Part shown: piece by piece, positions 10,851-23,140 of the stretch | How the letters are laid out: each line of letters begins with the position of its first letter | How positions within the stretch are numbered: position 1 is the first letter of the stretch | Assembly: GCA_030549775.1 (NCBI GenBank) | Contig: CM060173.1 | Coordinates: 32,978,110-33,042,109, forward strand | Length of the DNA: 64,000 nt | Direction of reading: 5' to 3' | From: Tamarix chinensis | Lineage: Eukaryota; Streptophyta; Magnoliopsida; Caryophyllales; Tamaricaceae | The notes under the pieces: generated by a model | The model's input: the letters and a program-made list of their open reading frames with translations, nothing else | Database searches by the model: none | Told to the model about the DNA's origin: nothing | Made by a program: the position numbers and the translations under genes

Positions 10851-12484
10851 GTAAAGTAATATATTTAGAGGACTAATATAAAATGAAACATTATGGAATA
10901 ATATTTGGTTGTTACCATAAGATAGTAAAGTAAATATATTTAAGCATTGTAATCTCTTTTTGAAGGAACCAATTTTTATTTTAAAAAATAAATAAAAATA
11001 ACCCACTTCTCTAATAATTATGTCTTGTAACCGATGTCACGTTATTTTTTTGTCTTTTTATTTTTTTTTTCAAAACTAATTTATATTTAGTTTGAGTTAC
11101 TAAAAAACTTATAGTGTAATACTTTTGATATATTTCTCTACAAATAAAAATTCATATTGTCATACTTCTAACTTATATATATCATAAAATTAATGTTAGT
11201 GTTTCACCATTATTCCTACTAATGTTTTACTATATTTTGGTAGATATTAAGTCTTACTAAACTATTGTAAGTTGTATTTATATTTCCCTATATTTGACTT
11301 TATATTTTATCGTAGTTGTCTTTATATCTTGCTATAGTTGTTATATTTTATCCATATTAATTGTGATGTTTCTCGAAAAAAGTAACATTATACTTATTTT
11401 TGTATTTTATTATAGTTGTACTTTCATTTCGTTATAGTTATCTTTATTGCTATGTGATGATATTTGTGTTGGTATTTCATAATAATAATAAAAATCATGA
11501 TAATAGTATAACAATATAGTTGTCTATTTATAGGAAAAAAAATTTAAGGAACATTTGTGTATAATTATTTTATTTATTTTTCTGATAGATAAAATTAAAG
11601 ACAGCCAATTTCTAAAATTGTCATATTTTTGTTGCTAGATACTTCACTTGTTGGATGTATCCTGCTGGATATTTCCGGGTGATGTATCATATACGAACGA
11701 GAATTATGGAATAGCTTTCATTTTTCTTTTCTTTCGTTTTCTATTTTATTTGAAAAAAAAGGGGGGGCGGGGAGTGTCATAGTTTTGTACTGATGCAGGC
11801 GTAATCAAATGTTTCACCAGAAAAGGAAAGGAAACAGGGTCCTACAGATATGGCGATGCTTCGTCTGTGTAAGTGTAACCACCCATTGATGGCTCGTAGC
11901 GTAGGCCTCGGTAGAAGTAACATACAATCTAATGAAGGGCGATTAAGAAAGAAGACGGCATCAGGAATATTGAAAAACAGTCGGTAGATTCCGACGACTG
12001 TGCTTATCCAATAGCCATGCTACTTCACCCGGAAGACTGGTAAAGCATGATGATTAAGAATGAATCCACTTGGATTCTAATCACAAGCAGTTGGAGAATA
12101 AATCCACATGGAGCGATTGTTTGGTACGGTGGTAATAGACTTAAAAAAATTATTTTTATATTTTATGTAATTTATTTAAAAGTAAATATATTTTTTTCAG
12201 ATAAATATTTATTTTAAATTTTAATTTAATTTAAAATAAATATTTTAATAAAAATATATTTATTATTTTAAAATATTTAATATAAAATTATAAAATAATA
12301 AGATTTTTTTTTTCAAACAAGTCCCCGGAAATCAGGAAGATTACAGTATCTATTTAACATCCTGTAAAGGAATTATGAAATATAAACCCAGCCAACTGCC
12401 CCGCATGTCCACTGACCTGACTTTTATGAACAGCCCAAAAAAAAACAGAAATCAATTGGGAATGTATTTTTAATTTCATTAATT

Positions 12485-12518
<34 letters not shown>

Positions 12519-12960
12519 TATTGCTTGAAACTCAATAAGAAAATGTAGAATTTAATGAATTTTTTAATTGCTTTTTATATTTCAAACAAGATAACTCTAA
12601 GAAGGGTGAAATAAAATATTGTTTTAATAATTTTTATCTATTTCACATAAAGTGTAAGGTCTGCACGACATGTCCCGGTCACCATTTTCTGAGTGGAACG
12701 GCCCCTCTGTTTGATTGATCAGTTAAAGGCCCGGTAAGAAATAATTAAAGGGAAGGGAGACAGAGAGAGAGGGGCCCTGCTGAACTGCAAAGTTGAAAAA
12801 CTTGGAACAAACGCTCACATTACTTCCTATAGATTTTAATTACGGTAGGCCCCATATAAGAACCAGACATGCATAGTGCTTAGTAAGTTAGTACCCCACT
12901 TGCTGCAATAAAATTATTGCAGAAAGCACACAAGTTGGATTAGATCATGGACCCAGATTT
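10851..12960. other. Intergenic, AT-rich with a low-copy patch
   Basis: 10.85-11.75 kb is AT-rich with a loose repeat of a TATAGTTGT(C)TTTAT type. 11.75-12.13 kb is more balanced in base composition and holds a 45-codon frame from ATG at 11850 to TAG at 11987 that I do not recognise. A (TAA)n run lies at about 12487-12517. No gene is supported. Confidence 0.4.
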
Positions 12961-12974
12961 CGGAGGATATTAAT

Positions 12975-13745
12975 ATAGGTGTCAATCGGGTCAGATTCGA
13001 AACGGATTATAATGGGTCAAATTATTTGTAAATTATTTTTACAAATCAATTGTGAGTTGGATCATTTATTATTCAAATTATTTTGGGTTGTCGTATCATT
13101 TAAGTCGGATTGGGTTCGAATTATTACATATCCGAATTGTATTAGATTAATTTATTTGGTTGAGTTGGATTTGAGTTGAGATTGTTCGAGTTTCAGTCGA
13201 GTCGAGTTTGGATTATTTTAGGTTAGATTATCGAATCGCGTTTAAAAATATAAACGGGGTAAATTTTATCTGAAACTAGATAGGATTTTCTTTATCGGAT
13301 AATTAAATAGATATGAATAGTGGAAAAAAAATATCTGTCAAGTTCTAGTATAGATACGAGTATGGATATGGGATATCTGTACCCATACCTGTATCCATGT
13401 TCGTATCCATTTATCAGATATATAATTATCTTTTTACCATTAATTTTAAAATAAATATAGTATAAACTAAGGTTAAAATTATTATTTGGATTAACTTTAA
13501 ATGGGTTTATCCATCGGGTACTCGATTTATATGTTGAATAATATCTGTTAACGAGTAAATATATTATGTATCGGGTAATAAATATCCAACAGATATGGAT
13601 ATGGACGTGTTAGTGGATACTCATTTGGGACATGGGTATGAATTTTGGTATAATTTTTTTATTGGGTACAGGTAAAGATACAAGTATAGGAGTACCCGCT
13701 CCCTTTACATTCCTATTGGTTGGGTTTGGGCCGAATAAGCTCGTA
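12975..13745. mobile_element. hAT-like non-autonomous DNA, possibly two nested pieces
   Basis: Begins TAGGTGTCAATCGGGTC and ends in related GGGTTTGGGCCGAAT and GCAGGTGT steps. Such GGGT-rich ends near TAGG(G)NTG.CAA are common in small plant hAT elements. An inner part (about 13250-13715) has its own reversed pair of steps (GGATATGGG...TACCCATACC). I found no clear 8-bp duplication, so the limits are soft. Confidence 0.35.
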
Positions 13746-13751
13746 TGCAGG

Positions 13752-15460
13752 TGTAATATCCCAAATTTTAGCTAACCCAAATCCTAAGTAATTAATATCA
13801 TAACTTAATTCTAATCTTGAAAATTTAATACTTCTATCTCACCCTAACTCCCTAATCCTAAATCTTAACATAACCCTAATTTTTATTTCAGTTATTAATA
13901 TATTTTCTAACCTAAACACAATCCCAGATAATCATTTAATTTAATTATCCTAAAACCCTAACCTAATTTATGTTAACCTAAACATAAATCCAAACCCACA
14001 CCTTTTCATCTCCCTTTTTCTTTCTTCTCCTTATTTTATTTTATTTCTTCCTTATCGGTCCTCACCTTTCTTCTCCTCTTCTCTTCTTATTGTGTGCACG
14101 TCTTTCCTATCAAGCCTACCTCTTTCCCCCCCCCCCTCAATCAACTAGCCCCTCCTCAGTTCTAGGGTCGAGATTAAATTGTGTTGTCCGATCACCACCG
14201 CCCTTCTCCCTTTTCCTACGTGCATGTGTATATATATATATAAGATACATTCAATGCCTACATCTACCCCCTTCTTCCTCTATATTTCTATCAAGATATT
14301 GCACACCAAACGTAGCCTCTCCCTCCTTCTCCCCCCCCCCATCACCGTCGCCAAAACTTCCCAAGATAACCCCCATCAACGAGCCCAATCAAGGTATAAT
14401 ATAATACCCTAAAAATCTAAAACCTAGAATTTAATAAATAACCCTCATTTGGGATAATTTAAATTTTAAATTTATTTAATTTATTTATTTTGTGGATTTC
14501 TAAGTATATAAAATGGATATGAATATTTAATAAATTAAAATAAATATCTTGTTATTTTATCATACTCATTTTATTTAAATAATTTTCCAAACCAATATTT
14601 TACTAAAATTACCCTTTTTAACCAATATATTAAATTATGATAAATTAAATTATTAAATTAATTCATCTATCAAAATATTAAATTCCATTAATTCAAAATT
14701 TATTTTATTTTTATTTTTCCCCTTTTTCATTTTCCTTTTTCCTTTTTTCCTTTTTCTTCTCCTTTTTCTTCCTTTTCCTTTTCTTTTCCTTTTATTTTTC
14801 CCTTCAGGCCACCAGCCTCCTTCTCCCTCGCGCTAGGCCACCGACCTACTTCCTTCCCTTTTCCTCAGTACTCACTCTCCTATGCGACAGCCCCAACCCG
14901 TCTCCCCCTTCTTTTTTCTTTCCTTTCTTCCCCCTCGGTTGGCCCAACCCAATGGCCTCCTTATTTTCCCTCTCTCTCGCACATGCAAGCCAGCCCACTT
15001 TCCTTTCTTTCTCCCCCTCTCGGTCGGCCTACCTCTCCTTTCCTTTTTTGTTTCTTGTTCTTTCCTCCTCCTTCTCATTTGACATTGCACGCCGTGGTTG
15101 TTGCAGCCTACAACTCACCTTGCCACCAACTCCCCTGCCACCTGCCCTTTGCAGCCTATAACCCTACTGCCTCTCCCCATCCCTTTCCTTCCATTTTAGA
15201 CCACATCAACCCTCCCCCGCATGCATTCCCCTTTCCTTCTCCTTCTGCCTGCAACCTACCACCCTACCCTGCAACCATAGCCTCCCAGTCTGCCACGCCT
15301 ATCTCCTCTTCTCACCCTCTTCTTTTTCTTCATATCTCTTGTGCAGTTTTTCCCCTACCTCGAGCTCCCTCACCTCCCTGCAGAGCCCTCTCTCTTTTCT
15401 TCCTTTCCTTATCTTCTCCTCCCCTGCTTTTACTCCGCCACCCTCAACCACCGTCGTTGC
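13752..15460 (-). mobile_element. Family L element, copy E (right-terminal half), split by copy B
   Basis: Starts TGTAATATCCCAAATTTTA, the reverse of the family right end (GGTATTACA type). It then runs AT-rich and next pyrimidine-rich on the plus strand (about 13980-15460), the mirror of the purine-rich block of copies A to C. It stops at GTTGC, where copy B begins, and resumes after B at 21388. Confidence 0.7.
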
Positions 15461-15843
15461 TATAACACCCCCAAAATTTACTACTGAAAAATTTCGTTTT
15501 ATTAAAATAATTAGCGAAAGTAAAATAACAAAAATGTGAATTCTAGAGATATTACCGCCACACTTAGTACCAGACTGGTTCACTCCTACCATTCCAGTAC
15601 CAAGTACTAAGGTTAAAGGAGAAAAAAACAACTTACGAGAAACTCAAACAAAATTAAATCAGAGTAGCGTGTTAAACAACTTACAAGAATAGAATCCACT
15701 AATGTTGGCTACAAAACAATGATTACATTGAAACTAGGAATTTAAAAGAGAAAGAGTACAACCCTAGGACTTTTTGGATAATTCCTTATGCTCTTTCATG
15801 GGGGCCCACTTGAATAGCACCTGAAAATGACCTGCAAAGGACA

Positions 15844-15901
15844 CTGCCCATTGAATAGGCAGGGGGCCCACGAATAGAATCCTTCAGTAATACGGTACTG
15901 A
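15844..15901 (+). other. Worn hairpin block of copy B
   Basis: Hairpin 1 is 15844-15862 (CTGCCCAT, loop TGA, ATAGGCAG; one C.A mismatch). Hairpin 3 is 15884-15901 (TCAGTA, six-base loop, TACTGA; perfect six pairs). The middle hairpin seen in A and C is not recognisable here. Confidence 0.5.
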
Positions 15902-16129
15902 GTAACCCTTTAAAACATACTTGATAGCAGACCCGCAATACAACACATGATACGACACTACATACATACATAATGAAAGGTAAATACTTAATATTCACAT
16001 TCGTACATTCACATACTTAACAAGTCAATCAGATATTAATAGGTCATAATGAACAATCAATACTTCTGGGCCTTAAGCCATTAGTCCATCATTATCAATC
16101 ATATCGGATTATAAATATCCGTGTAAGTG

Positions 16130-16510
16130 CGGGAACCCCGCTATTATAGCCGGTGGAACGGAATACATACAGGGTAGAACGCTCATGACCACTATTATTG
16201 CCGGTGAATCGGTCTCCAGGGCAGAATGCTCCTGGCCACTATTATTTGTCGATGCACCAATATGGCCCCAACTCACATGGTATTCCACTATAAGTTATTA
16301 GTATTTTTCCATAATTTATTCACAACCAAATCAAATTTATTGAGCTCAGAACCCCCACTATTATAGCTGGTAATTCGACATACAAATATACATCATCTAG
16401 GGCAACACTCCTGGGCCACTATTATATCCGGTGGATCGGTACTCATAAACATCATCCAGGACAAACCTCCTAGGCCACTGTTATATCCGATGAATCGGTA
16501 CTGATAATAT
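16130..16510 (+). repeat. Tandem folding modules in LTR copy B
   Basis: Units contain CACTATTATTGCCGGTGAA or a close variant and a fold of the type CCAGGGCAGAATGCTCCTGG, whose outer five bases pair (CCAGG/CCTGG), as do GCA/TGC inside. At least five units in different states of decay. Confidence 0.75.
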
Positions 16511-17219
16511 AATTTAACTGGGCATGGCTCATTAATCTTTCATTTCACAATTAGTATTTTCCCTTTTTAATCAGCACAACAATTCTATTTATTTGTCTCG
16601 ATAGGGAGATTAAAATCCCGAGATACAAAGATACACCGGTCGTACTGGTGCATATGAGCTACTCAATACCCTTCAACTATCAACCCAGGGATGCAAAGGC
16701 ACCCTGGTCGTACTGGTGCATAAAGCTAACTCAATACCCTACCAATAAGGACACCTAATACATAAGTATGCATACCCCCTAAATAGGTCCGTAGAGCTAG
16801 ATAAAGTAAGATATAGGGTATGGCTGGGGCACAAAGGCACACTAGCAAATACCAGAATAACCGTGGGTTAAACCACGTCTTTAGGGTAGTGACCCCTAAA
16901 AAGCTACCATTCCCGATCTCGAGGTCTTTCACTTTAAGTATTAGTGTCTTAATTAAGATGATCACAAAAAGCACCACAATCAGATACTTATACACTTTCA
17001 AATGTTATGATTCGTTAGATATTTCTTATTCAAACGGTTATCCAAGGTAACACAGAGGAATCATTAAGGTCATCATAATCTCATCCAATTTCGATTCAGG
17101 ATTCGTTCTCGTAATACTTACTCATTGTCAAATACTCTTATCTTACTATTCAACGTTATTTAAGTCATATTACGAAATTCCGCTATCACAACGACATGTT
17201 AGATGTAATTTACTCATTT

Positions 17220-18680
17220 ACTCCTTATTTCTATAATTACTAAGTCATTCCTTCCTTACTTACAAATTACCATACTACCCTCCTTGTTGCATAATTACTA
17301 GATTATCCCTTACTCGATTTAGGTTACCAAATTATCTCCCATACTTATTAGGTCACCAACTACCCTTCATAATTGTTACACTTAATGTATTTTCCATTTG
17401 GTTGGTTAGATTACCAACTTGCCTTTTTCCTTTATTATAATTAACAAATTGCCCTTTAGTCGATCAAATTACCAAATTACCCTTCTTCATTATCATAATT
17501 ACCAAATTACCCTTTAGTTGGTTAAATTACCAAATTACCCTTCTCCATTATCATATTTACCATTTTACCCTTTAATTAGTTAAATTACCAAATTGCCCTT
17601 CTCTATTATTATAATTACCAAATTACCCTTTAGTTGGTTAAGTTACCAAATTACCCTTCTCCATTATTATAATTACCAAACTATCCTTCTCCATTATCAA
17701 AATTACCAAATTACCCTTTAGTCAGTTAAATTACCAAATTGCCCTTCTCTATTATCATAATTACCAAACTACCCTTCTCCATTATTAAAATTACCAAATT
17801 ACTCTTTAGTTGGTTAGATTACCAAATTACCCTTCTCTATTATCATAATTATCATTTTACCCTTTTCTATTATTATAATTACCAAATTGCCCTTTAGTTG
17901 GTTAAGTTATCAAGTTACCCTTCTCTATTATCATAATTACCAAACTACCCTTCTCCATTATCAAAATTACCAAATTACCGTTTAGTTGGTTAGATTACCA
18001 AATTACCCTTTTCTATTATCATAATTATCATTTTACCCTTTTCTATTGTTATAATTACCAAATTGCCCTTTAGTTGGTTAAGTTACCAAATTGCCCTTAT
18101 CTATTATCATAATTACCAAATTACCCTTCTCCATTATCAAAATTACCAAATTACCCTTTAGTAGATTAAATTACCAAATTTTCCTTCTCTATAATTATAA
18201 TTACCAAATTACCCTCCTCCATTATTAAAATTAGCAAATCACCCTTTAGTAGGTTAAATTACCAAATTGCCCTTCTTTATTATCATAATTACCAAATTAT
18301 CCTTCCCCATTGTCAAAATTACTAAATTACCCTTCTCCATTATTATAATTACCAAACTACCCTTTTCCATTACTAAATTACCCTTTTACTTACCAATTTA
18401 CCATTTTACCCATTTACATCCAAAATTACCATTTTTCCCCTTTACTTATAAAATTACCATTTTTCCCTTTACTTATAAAATTACCATTTTACCCTTCCCA
18501 TACAAAATTACCATTTTACCCTTTTCACTTACAAATTACTATTTTTCCTTTTAATTATAAAATTACCATTTTACCCTTTACTTACAAAATTACCATTTTA
18601 CCCTTTACCTCTAAAATTACCATTTTACCCTTTTAATTTACAAATTATCATTTTACCCCTTATTACACCACTTATATTAA
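17220..18680 (+). repeat. Minisatellite of about 30 bp (ATTACCAAATTACCC type)
   Basis: About 1.45 kb of imperfect units alternating TTACCAAATTACCCTTTAG + TTGGTTAAA with TTACCAAATTACCCTTCTCC + ATTATCATAA. Units change to a shorter ATTACCATTTTACCC form towards the right (18400-18660). Copy A has only a trace of related sequence (near 3950-4010), so the array expanded in copy B or its close relatives. Confidence 0.9.
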
Positions 18681-19495
18681 ATTATTATCACTATATGAAA
18701 TATTAATATTAATACCCCATTCTCATTTTCTAACTCCACAACTATTATATTTAATATAATACTCATTGGCACCCGCACATATTAGGCTACATTCTTGCAC
18801 AAGACATATTATTAAAATACCCCTAGGGCTCACAATAATATTAACCATGCATTAATGATCACAACAACATAATATAGCATGGATAAGTACTTAACATATT
18901 TTTGAATAACAATTCTCTTTCCTTAAGCATTCCTTCCATACATAGCATATAAACTAGCATGCTTTCCATTTTATCAATCAACATAAGAAACTACATATAT
19001 TATATTAAACAACATATACCAAGCATGATAACATATTAAAAAGCCTAATGTACTAACATACGGTTATCTATGCGTTTAAGTGGGGATTAACGATTACCTT
19101 AATTCCCACAAAAATGAACGTTACTCGTATTCCGGTTAAAGGTTTAAGCTTTGATTAGCAAAACCAATACCAATACCTAAAAATAATATCAATGTTTATT
19201 GTATTAGAAATAAAAAAACCAAAAGTATAAGACTTTATAACACTTAATTAATAAAATACTTAACTTAAATATTATTATACCTTAAAATTTATTAACTAAA
19301 ATTACCAAGGCATGCAGCAGCTCACACTACTTATGCAGCATGAGCTGCATGCAAAACAAGAGGGGGAGGGGTCGAAAATGGCATAAGGAGAAAAAGAGGG
19401 AATCAATTTCGGGTTAGGGTTTTTGGGCTAGGAAAGAGGGCATATGGGGGAGGATTTAAGGCAAAGGAAGGGTGCAAAGGTGGAGAGGGGGTGTG

Positions 19496-20032
19496 TAGGG
19501 CTGTGTAAAAAATTTGGGATCCGAAAATCTGATCTGATATTTAAAACTCCGATCCGACATTTTGGATATCCGAATCGATTTTAGTCCAAAAGGATATCCG
19601 ACATTCGGATATCCAATTTTTTACTAAATTATCCAATCCAAAAAAAATATAAGATATTTTATTGATTATTTCAACAATACATCATATTATTGTGTTTTTA
19701 TAATTTTAAGTTTTAAAATTTTATTTATTTTATATTTTAAATATTTATAATAATATTTTAATACTTCTTTTAGATAAAATAAGACATTTATATGAATATA
19801 GATATGAATATTAATTGATATATGATCTTTATTTTTAAAATATTTTAGCAAAAGTTATTAAAATTGATAAAATAGTATTTTTCATATGGATATTGGATAT
19901 ATCCGAATGTAGGCCATATCCAGTCAGTATTTTTGGATATCCGCATCCTGAATATCCGGTCTAAAAAATACGGAGCGGATATCCAAAAAAAATATCTGAA
20001 TGGATACAAATATCCGATTTTGCACACCCATA
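19496..20032. mobile_element. hAT-like non-autonomous element in copy B
   Basis: Left end TAGGGCTGTGTAAAAAAT and right end TTTTGCACACCCATA are imperfect inverted repeats of the TAGGGGTGTGCAAAA type. The inside is AT-rich with many GGATATCCG steps and no coding sequence. The purine-rich block of copy B is continuous across the insert. I could not confirm an 8-bp duplication: the flanks GGGGTGTG and GGTGTAGG share only part. Confidence 0.6.
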
Positions 20033-21387
20033 GGTGTAGGTGGTGGTCGGGGATGGGTTGACGGCGGCGACGACAGCGAGGCTACAAAGACGGCTGCTAA
20101 GGTGGATGGGACTGAGAAGGAAGGAAAAGAGAGGGAGAAAATGAAGGCATGCAAGTGATTATTTCGGCTAAAGGAGGTGTGGGGTGGTAGAGGAGGTTGT
20201 AGGGATCAGTTTGGTAGCTCAGGTGGAGGCAGAGGCAGCGGAACAACAGCGGAAAGAGGGGGTGCAGAGTGGCTACCGAGAAGGGAGAAAAAGAATAGGG
20301 GAGGAAGAAGGGGGTTGCAGGGTGGCTCGAGAGGTGGTGTGATGGTGCAAGAGTGAGGTAGGGGTGGTGTGGGTGGCTAGTGCAGCGGTGGAAGCGGCGG
20401 AATGCGGTGGCAGTGCAAAAACAGGGAGGTGATGGAAGGAGAAGAAATGAGATAAATAAGGTTGGGGAGGGCATGGGAGGCTCAAAAATGGCAGGATGAG
20501 GCAGGGAGGGAAGAAGAAAAAGAAGAGGGAGAGAAAAGGAGGGGATAGGGGGCTCGGTAGGGCGGCGGTAGGGTGGTAGGAGCACGGGAGTTGTAGGGAG
20601 AGGGAAGGGAAAGGAGGGGAATGGCAGGGCATGGGCGAGGAGAGAGAGAGGTGGTGGGGTCGGGATTGGGTAGGAAAAACGGCAAGAGAGAGAGAGATAG
20701 GGGAGAAGTAGGGGGAGGAGGATTGTAGGTGGGGTGGCCGGAGATGGCGGAGGTGGTCAGGCGAGCGTCGGGGAAAAAGGAAGAAGAAGAAGAAGAAAAA
20801 GAAGGGCGGTGCTGCTAGGCCGGGTGAAGGGAAGAGGGGAGTGGGTCAGCCTGGTCAGGGGAGCAGGAAGGAAAGAAAGGAAGAGAGGACGGCCTGAGCG
20901 ACGCACGCGCGAGAAGGAGAGGGAGGAGAAGAAGCGGGCCTGCAGCCCAAGTGCAAGGGGGAGAGGCAGGCCGGGATGTTGGGAGCCCAAGGGAAGGAAA
21001 AAGGAAAAAGAAAGAAAGGGGAAAAAAGGAGAAAAAGGAGAAAGAAAGGAAAATGGGAAAATGGAAAAAATAATTTAATTTAATTTACAAAATAATAAAA
21101 TGTAATATTTTTAGGTAATAAATTTATTTAATAATTTAATTTAATATAATTAAATATATGCATTTAAAAAGGATAATTTTAGTAAAATAATAGTTTGAAA
21201 ATTTATTTAAATAAAAAGAGTATGATAAAATAACAAAATATTTATTTTAATTTATTAAATATTTATATCCAATTTTATATACTTAAAAATCCTTAAAATA
21301 ATTAAATTTAATAAATTTAAAAGCTAATTTATCCCAAATTAAAGTTGTTTATTAAATTATAAGCTTTTAAAATTTTGAGAGATTACA

Positions 21388-22510
21388 ATTGCTGCCTATT
21401 TGACCACCTAAGCCACCTCCCTAACACCCCTTCAACCTCTTTTCACCACCGCATCACCTCCACTCGCCCCTTCAACCCCCTTCCCTTCCTTCTTTTTCTT
21501 CCCTCCTTCTCGGCCTCCACCCTACGCCACCATTGTTCGCCTCTTCCGCTACCTCCACAGCTACCCATCAACTCCCTAGAACCTCCCCTATGACCACCCT
21601 TCCTCCTCTTGGCCAAAATCTCCCTCTGCAGCCATCCCTCCTCCTCTTCTTTCCCCTTCCTTCTTCTCCTCCGCCCAACCTTCATCCCACTTTCCCAGCC
21701 CTACAACCGATGTCTCCACTATTCTGAGCTGCCCTTCACTGACCCCTGACCACCACCTACAGCCCTACTCCCTCCCTACACCCATCCACCACCCTAACTC
21801 TCCTCCATAATCCCTCTACCTTATCCCCAAAACCCCAACCCGAGCCACCCCTTCCCTTCTCCCCATTTCTCCTCTTCAACCCTCTTCTCCCTTAATTTTC
21901 ATGTATGTAGCTCACGCTGCTCGTGCATGATGAGTTCTGCATCCCTTTGAGCCAACCTTGAGTAAATTTTGAGGTAAAGAAATAGTTGGTGTTAGTATAT
22001 ATTAATTAAGTTTTTTGATAAAGGTTTATTCTTTTGATTTTTTTTCTACTTTTAATATGATAAATGTTGATATTATTTTTAGGTAATGATTTTACTAATC
22101 AAAGCTCAAACATTTAACTGGGGTATCGGTAAAGTTAAATTATTGTTGGAAATAAGGTAATTGTTATACCCTACTAAAATGTGTGGATATACGTATGCTA
22201 GCACATTAGGGTTTTTAATATGTTTATATGCATGATATATGTTGTTAAGTATAATGTATTTTGTGGCATATGATGGTTGATGAAAAGAAAAGCATGTTAA
22301 TTTATGTGGTATGTGTAGAAATAATGCTTAAAGAAAGAGCCTTGTTGTTAATGATAATTTTAAGTACATGTGAATGATATAATATGATAAGGTGGCCATT
22401 TGTTACATAAATAATGTTAATATGAGTCCTAGAAAATATTTTAGTAAATTTACTTGTGTAAGAGGTGTGTCCTAAATAAGTATGTGTGGTGGGTGCTAAT
22501 GAGTATTAAT
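21388..22510 (-). mobile_element. Family L element, copy E (inner part after copy B)
   Basis: Continues copy E in reverse orientation: pyrimidine-rich DNA to about 21895, then GTAGCTCACGCTGCTCGTGC (mirror of the CAGCTCACACTACTTATGCA step of copy B near 19318), then the mirror of the TTAAAGGTTTAAGC... and ATGC-rich zones of copy B. Homology fades near 22510, so the start end of E (hairpins and modules) is missing. Confidence 0.6.
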
Positions 22511-22844
22511 GATAAAAAGAAATTATATACACACACATATATACATTACATACATTTTAAAAGTATAGACCAAATCTACTAAAATTAAGAGAAAAAATAT
22601 ATAAAAAGTTCTAAAACTACTAACGATGTTAATTGACACAAACAATTAATAAAATTTTAAAAAAAAATATCGAATATTTTTTATAACAATTTCAACATAA
22701 AAAAAATCGGAAGATAAAATGATTAGGGAGGTTTCGGTGCTCCACAACTGCCCACAGCTTCTGGGTGACGGTGTCAATCAGGAAGTACTAGCTGTGAGGC
22801 TGATTTGTATGCTAGCATGCTACCTTTCCACGAAGCCGATCAAC
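22511..22844. repeat. AT-rich dispersed repeat and short spacer
   Basis: 22540-22700 holds a segment with AAATCTACTAAAATTAAGAG that recurs near 42715-42750 and 43090-43125, each time followed by a poly-A/T run. 22700-22840 is low-copy sequence with no gene. Confidence 0.45.
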
Positions 22845-22861
22845 ATATATATATATCCTTT

Positions 22862-23123
22862 GCCCGTGCAGGCGTATCCCAGTTGGTTGGGGCGTGGGGC
22901 GTTGAAAGAGGAGGTGCTGGGTTCGATTCCTTCGGGGGACAAGCTGTAGTGTGGGGTTTCACCCCCCCCCCCCTTTGAGGGGGTGGCTCCTTGTGGGTGC
23001 CCCGGATCTCAGACCACCACGAGTTCAGCCACTAGACCACCGTAATTTACCTCTCCAATAAGGCCGTCGGGCAGGCGGTTGGAGGCCCTAGGGGCGAGGG
23101 ATTTCGTCTTTTGAAAGAAAGAT
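22862..23123 (+). mobile_element. tRNA-derived SINE
   Basis: The 262-bp body has RNA polymerase III internal promoter boxes: box A-like TATCCCAGTTGG (22875-22886) and a box B GGTTCGATTCC (22920-22930) that fits the consensus exactly, 33 bp apart. It is flanked by the same 17-bp word ATATATATATATCCTTT at 22845-22861 and 23124-23140, a long target-site duplication typical of LINE-driven insertion. The tail is TTTTGAAAGAAAGAT. It cannot be a working tRNA gene because the region does not close into a cloverleaf acceptor stem and the body continues far past box B. The family name is unknown. Confidence 0.85.
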
Positions 23124-23140
23124 ATATATATATATCCTTT

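Larger units (their letters stand above)
15461..21387 (+). mobile_element. Family L long LTR-like element, copy B
   Basis: Begins TATAACACCCCCAAAATTTA followed by CTACTGAAAAATTTCG, and ends TTGAGAGATTACA. Flanks are GTTGC (15456-15460) and ATTGC (21388-21392), a 5-bp duplication with one change. It sits inside copy E, which continues on both sides in reverse orientation. Inside: a worn hairpin block (15844-15901), tandem modules (about 16130-16510), a CGTACTGGTGCAT repeat zone (about 16625-16730), a 30-bp minisatellite (about 17220-18680), a hAT-like insert (19496-20032), a purine-rich block and an AT-rich end. No protein domain is seen. Without the hAT insert it is about 5.4 kb. Confidence 0.75.

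Noticed and set aside
17220..18680. Regular repeats that might suggest a CRISPR array
   Set aside because: Units are adjacent and degenerate without unique spacers, in plant DNA; a minisatellite in an LTR.
20097..20632. Overlapping 162- and 119-codon Pro/Ser-rich minus frames
   Set aside because: Same purine-strand block in copy B; no domain, and present only as element sequence.
22870..22935. tRNA gene at the box A / box B match
   Set aside because: No closing acceptor stem, body runs on 190 bp, and a 17-bp target duplication shows a SINE.
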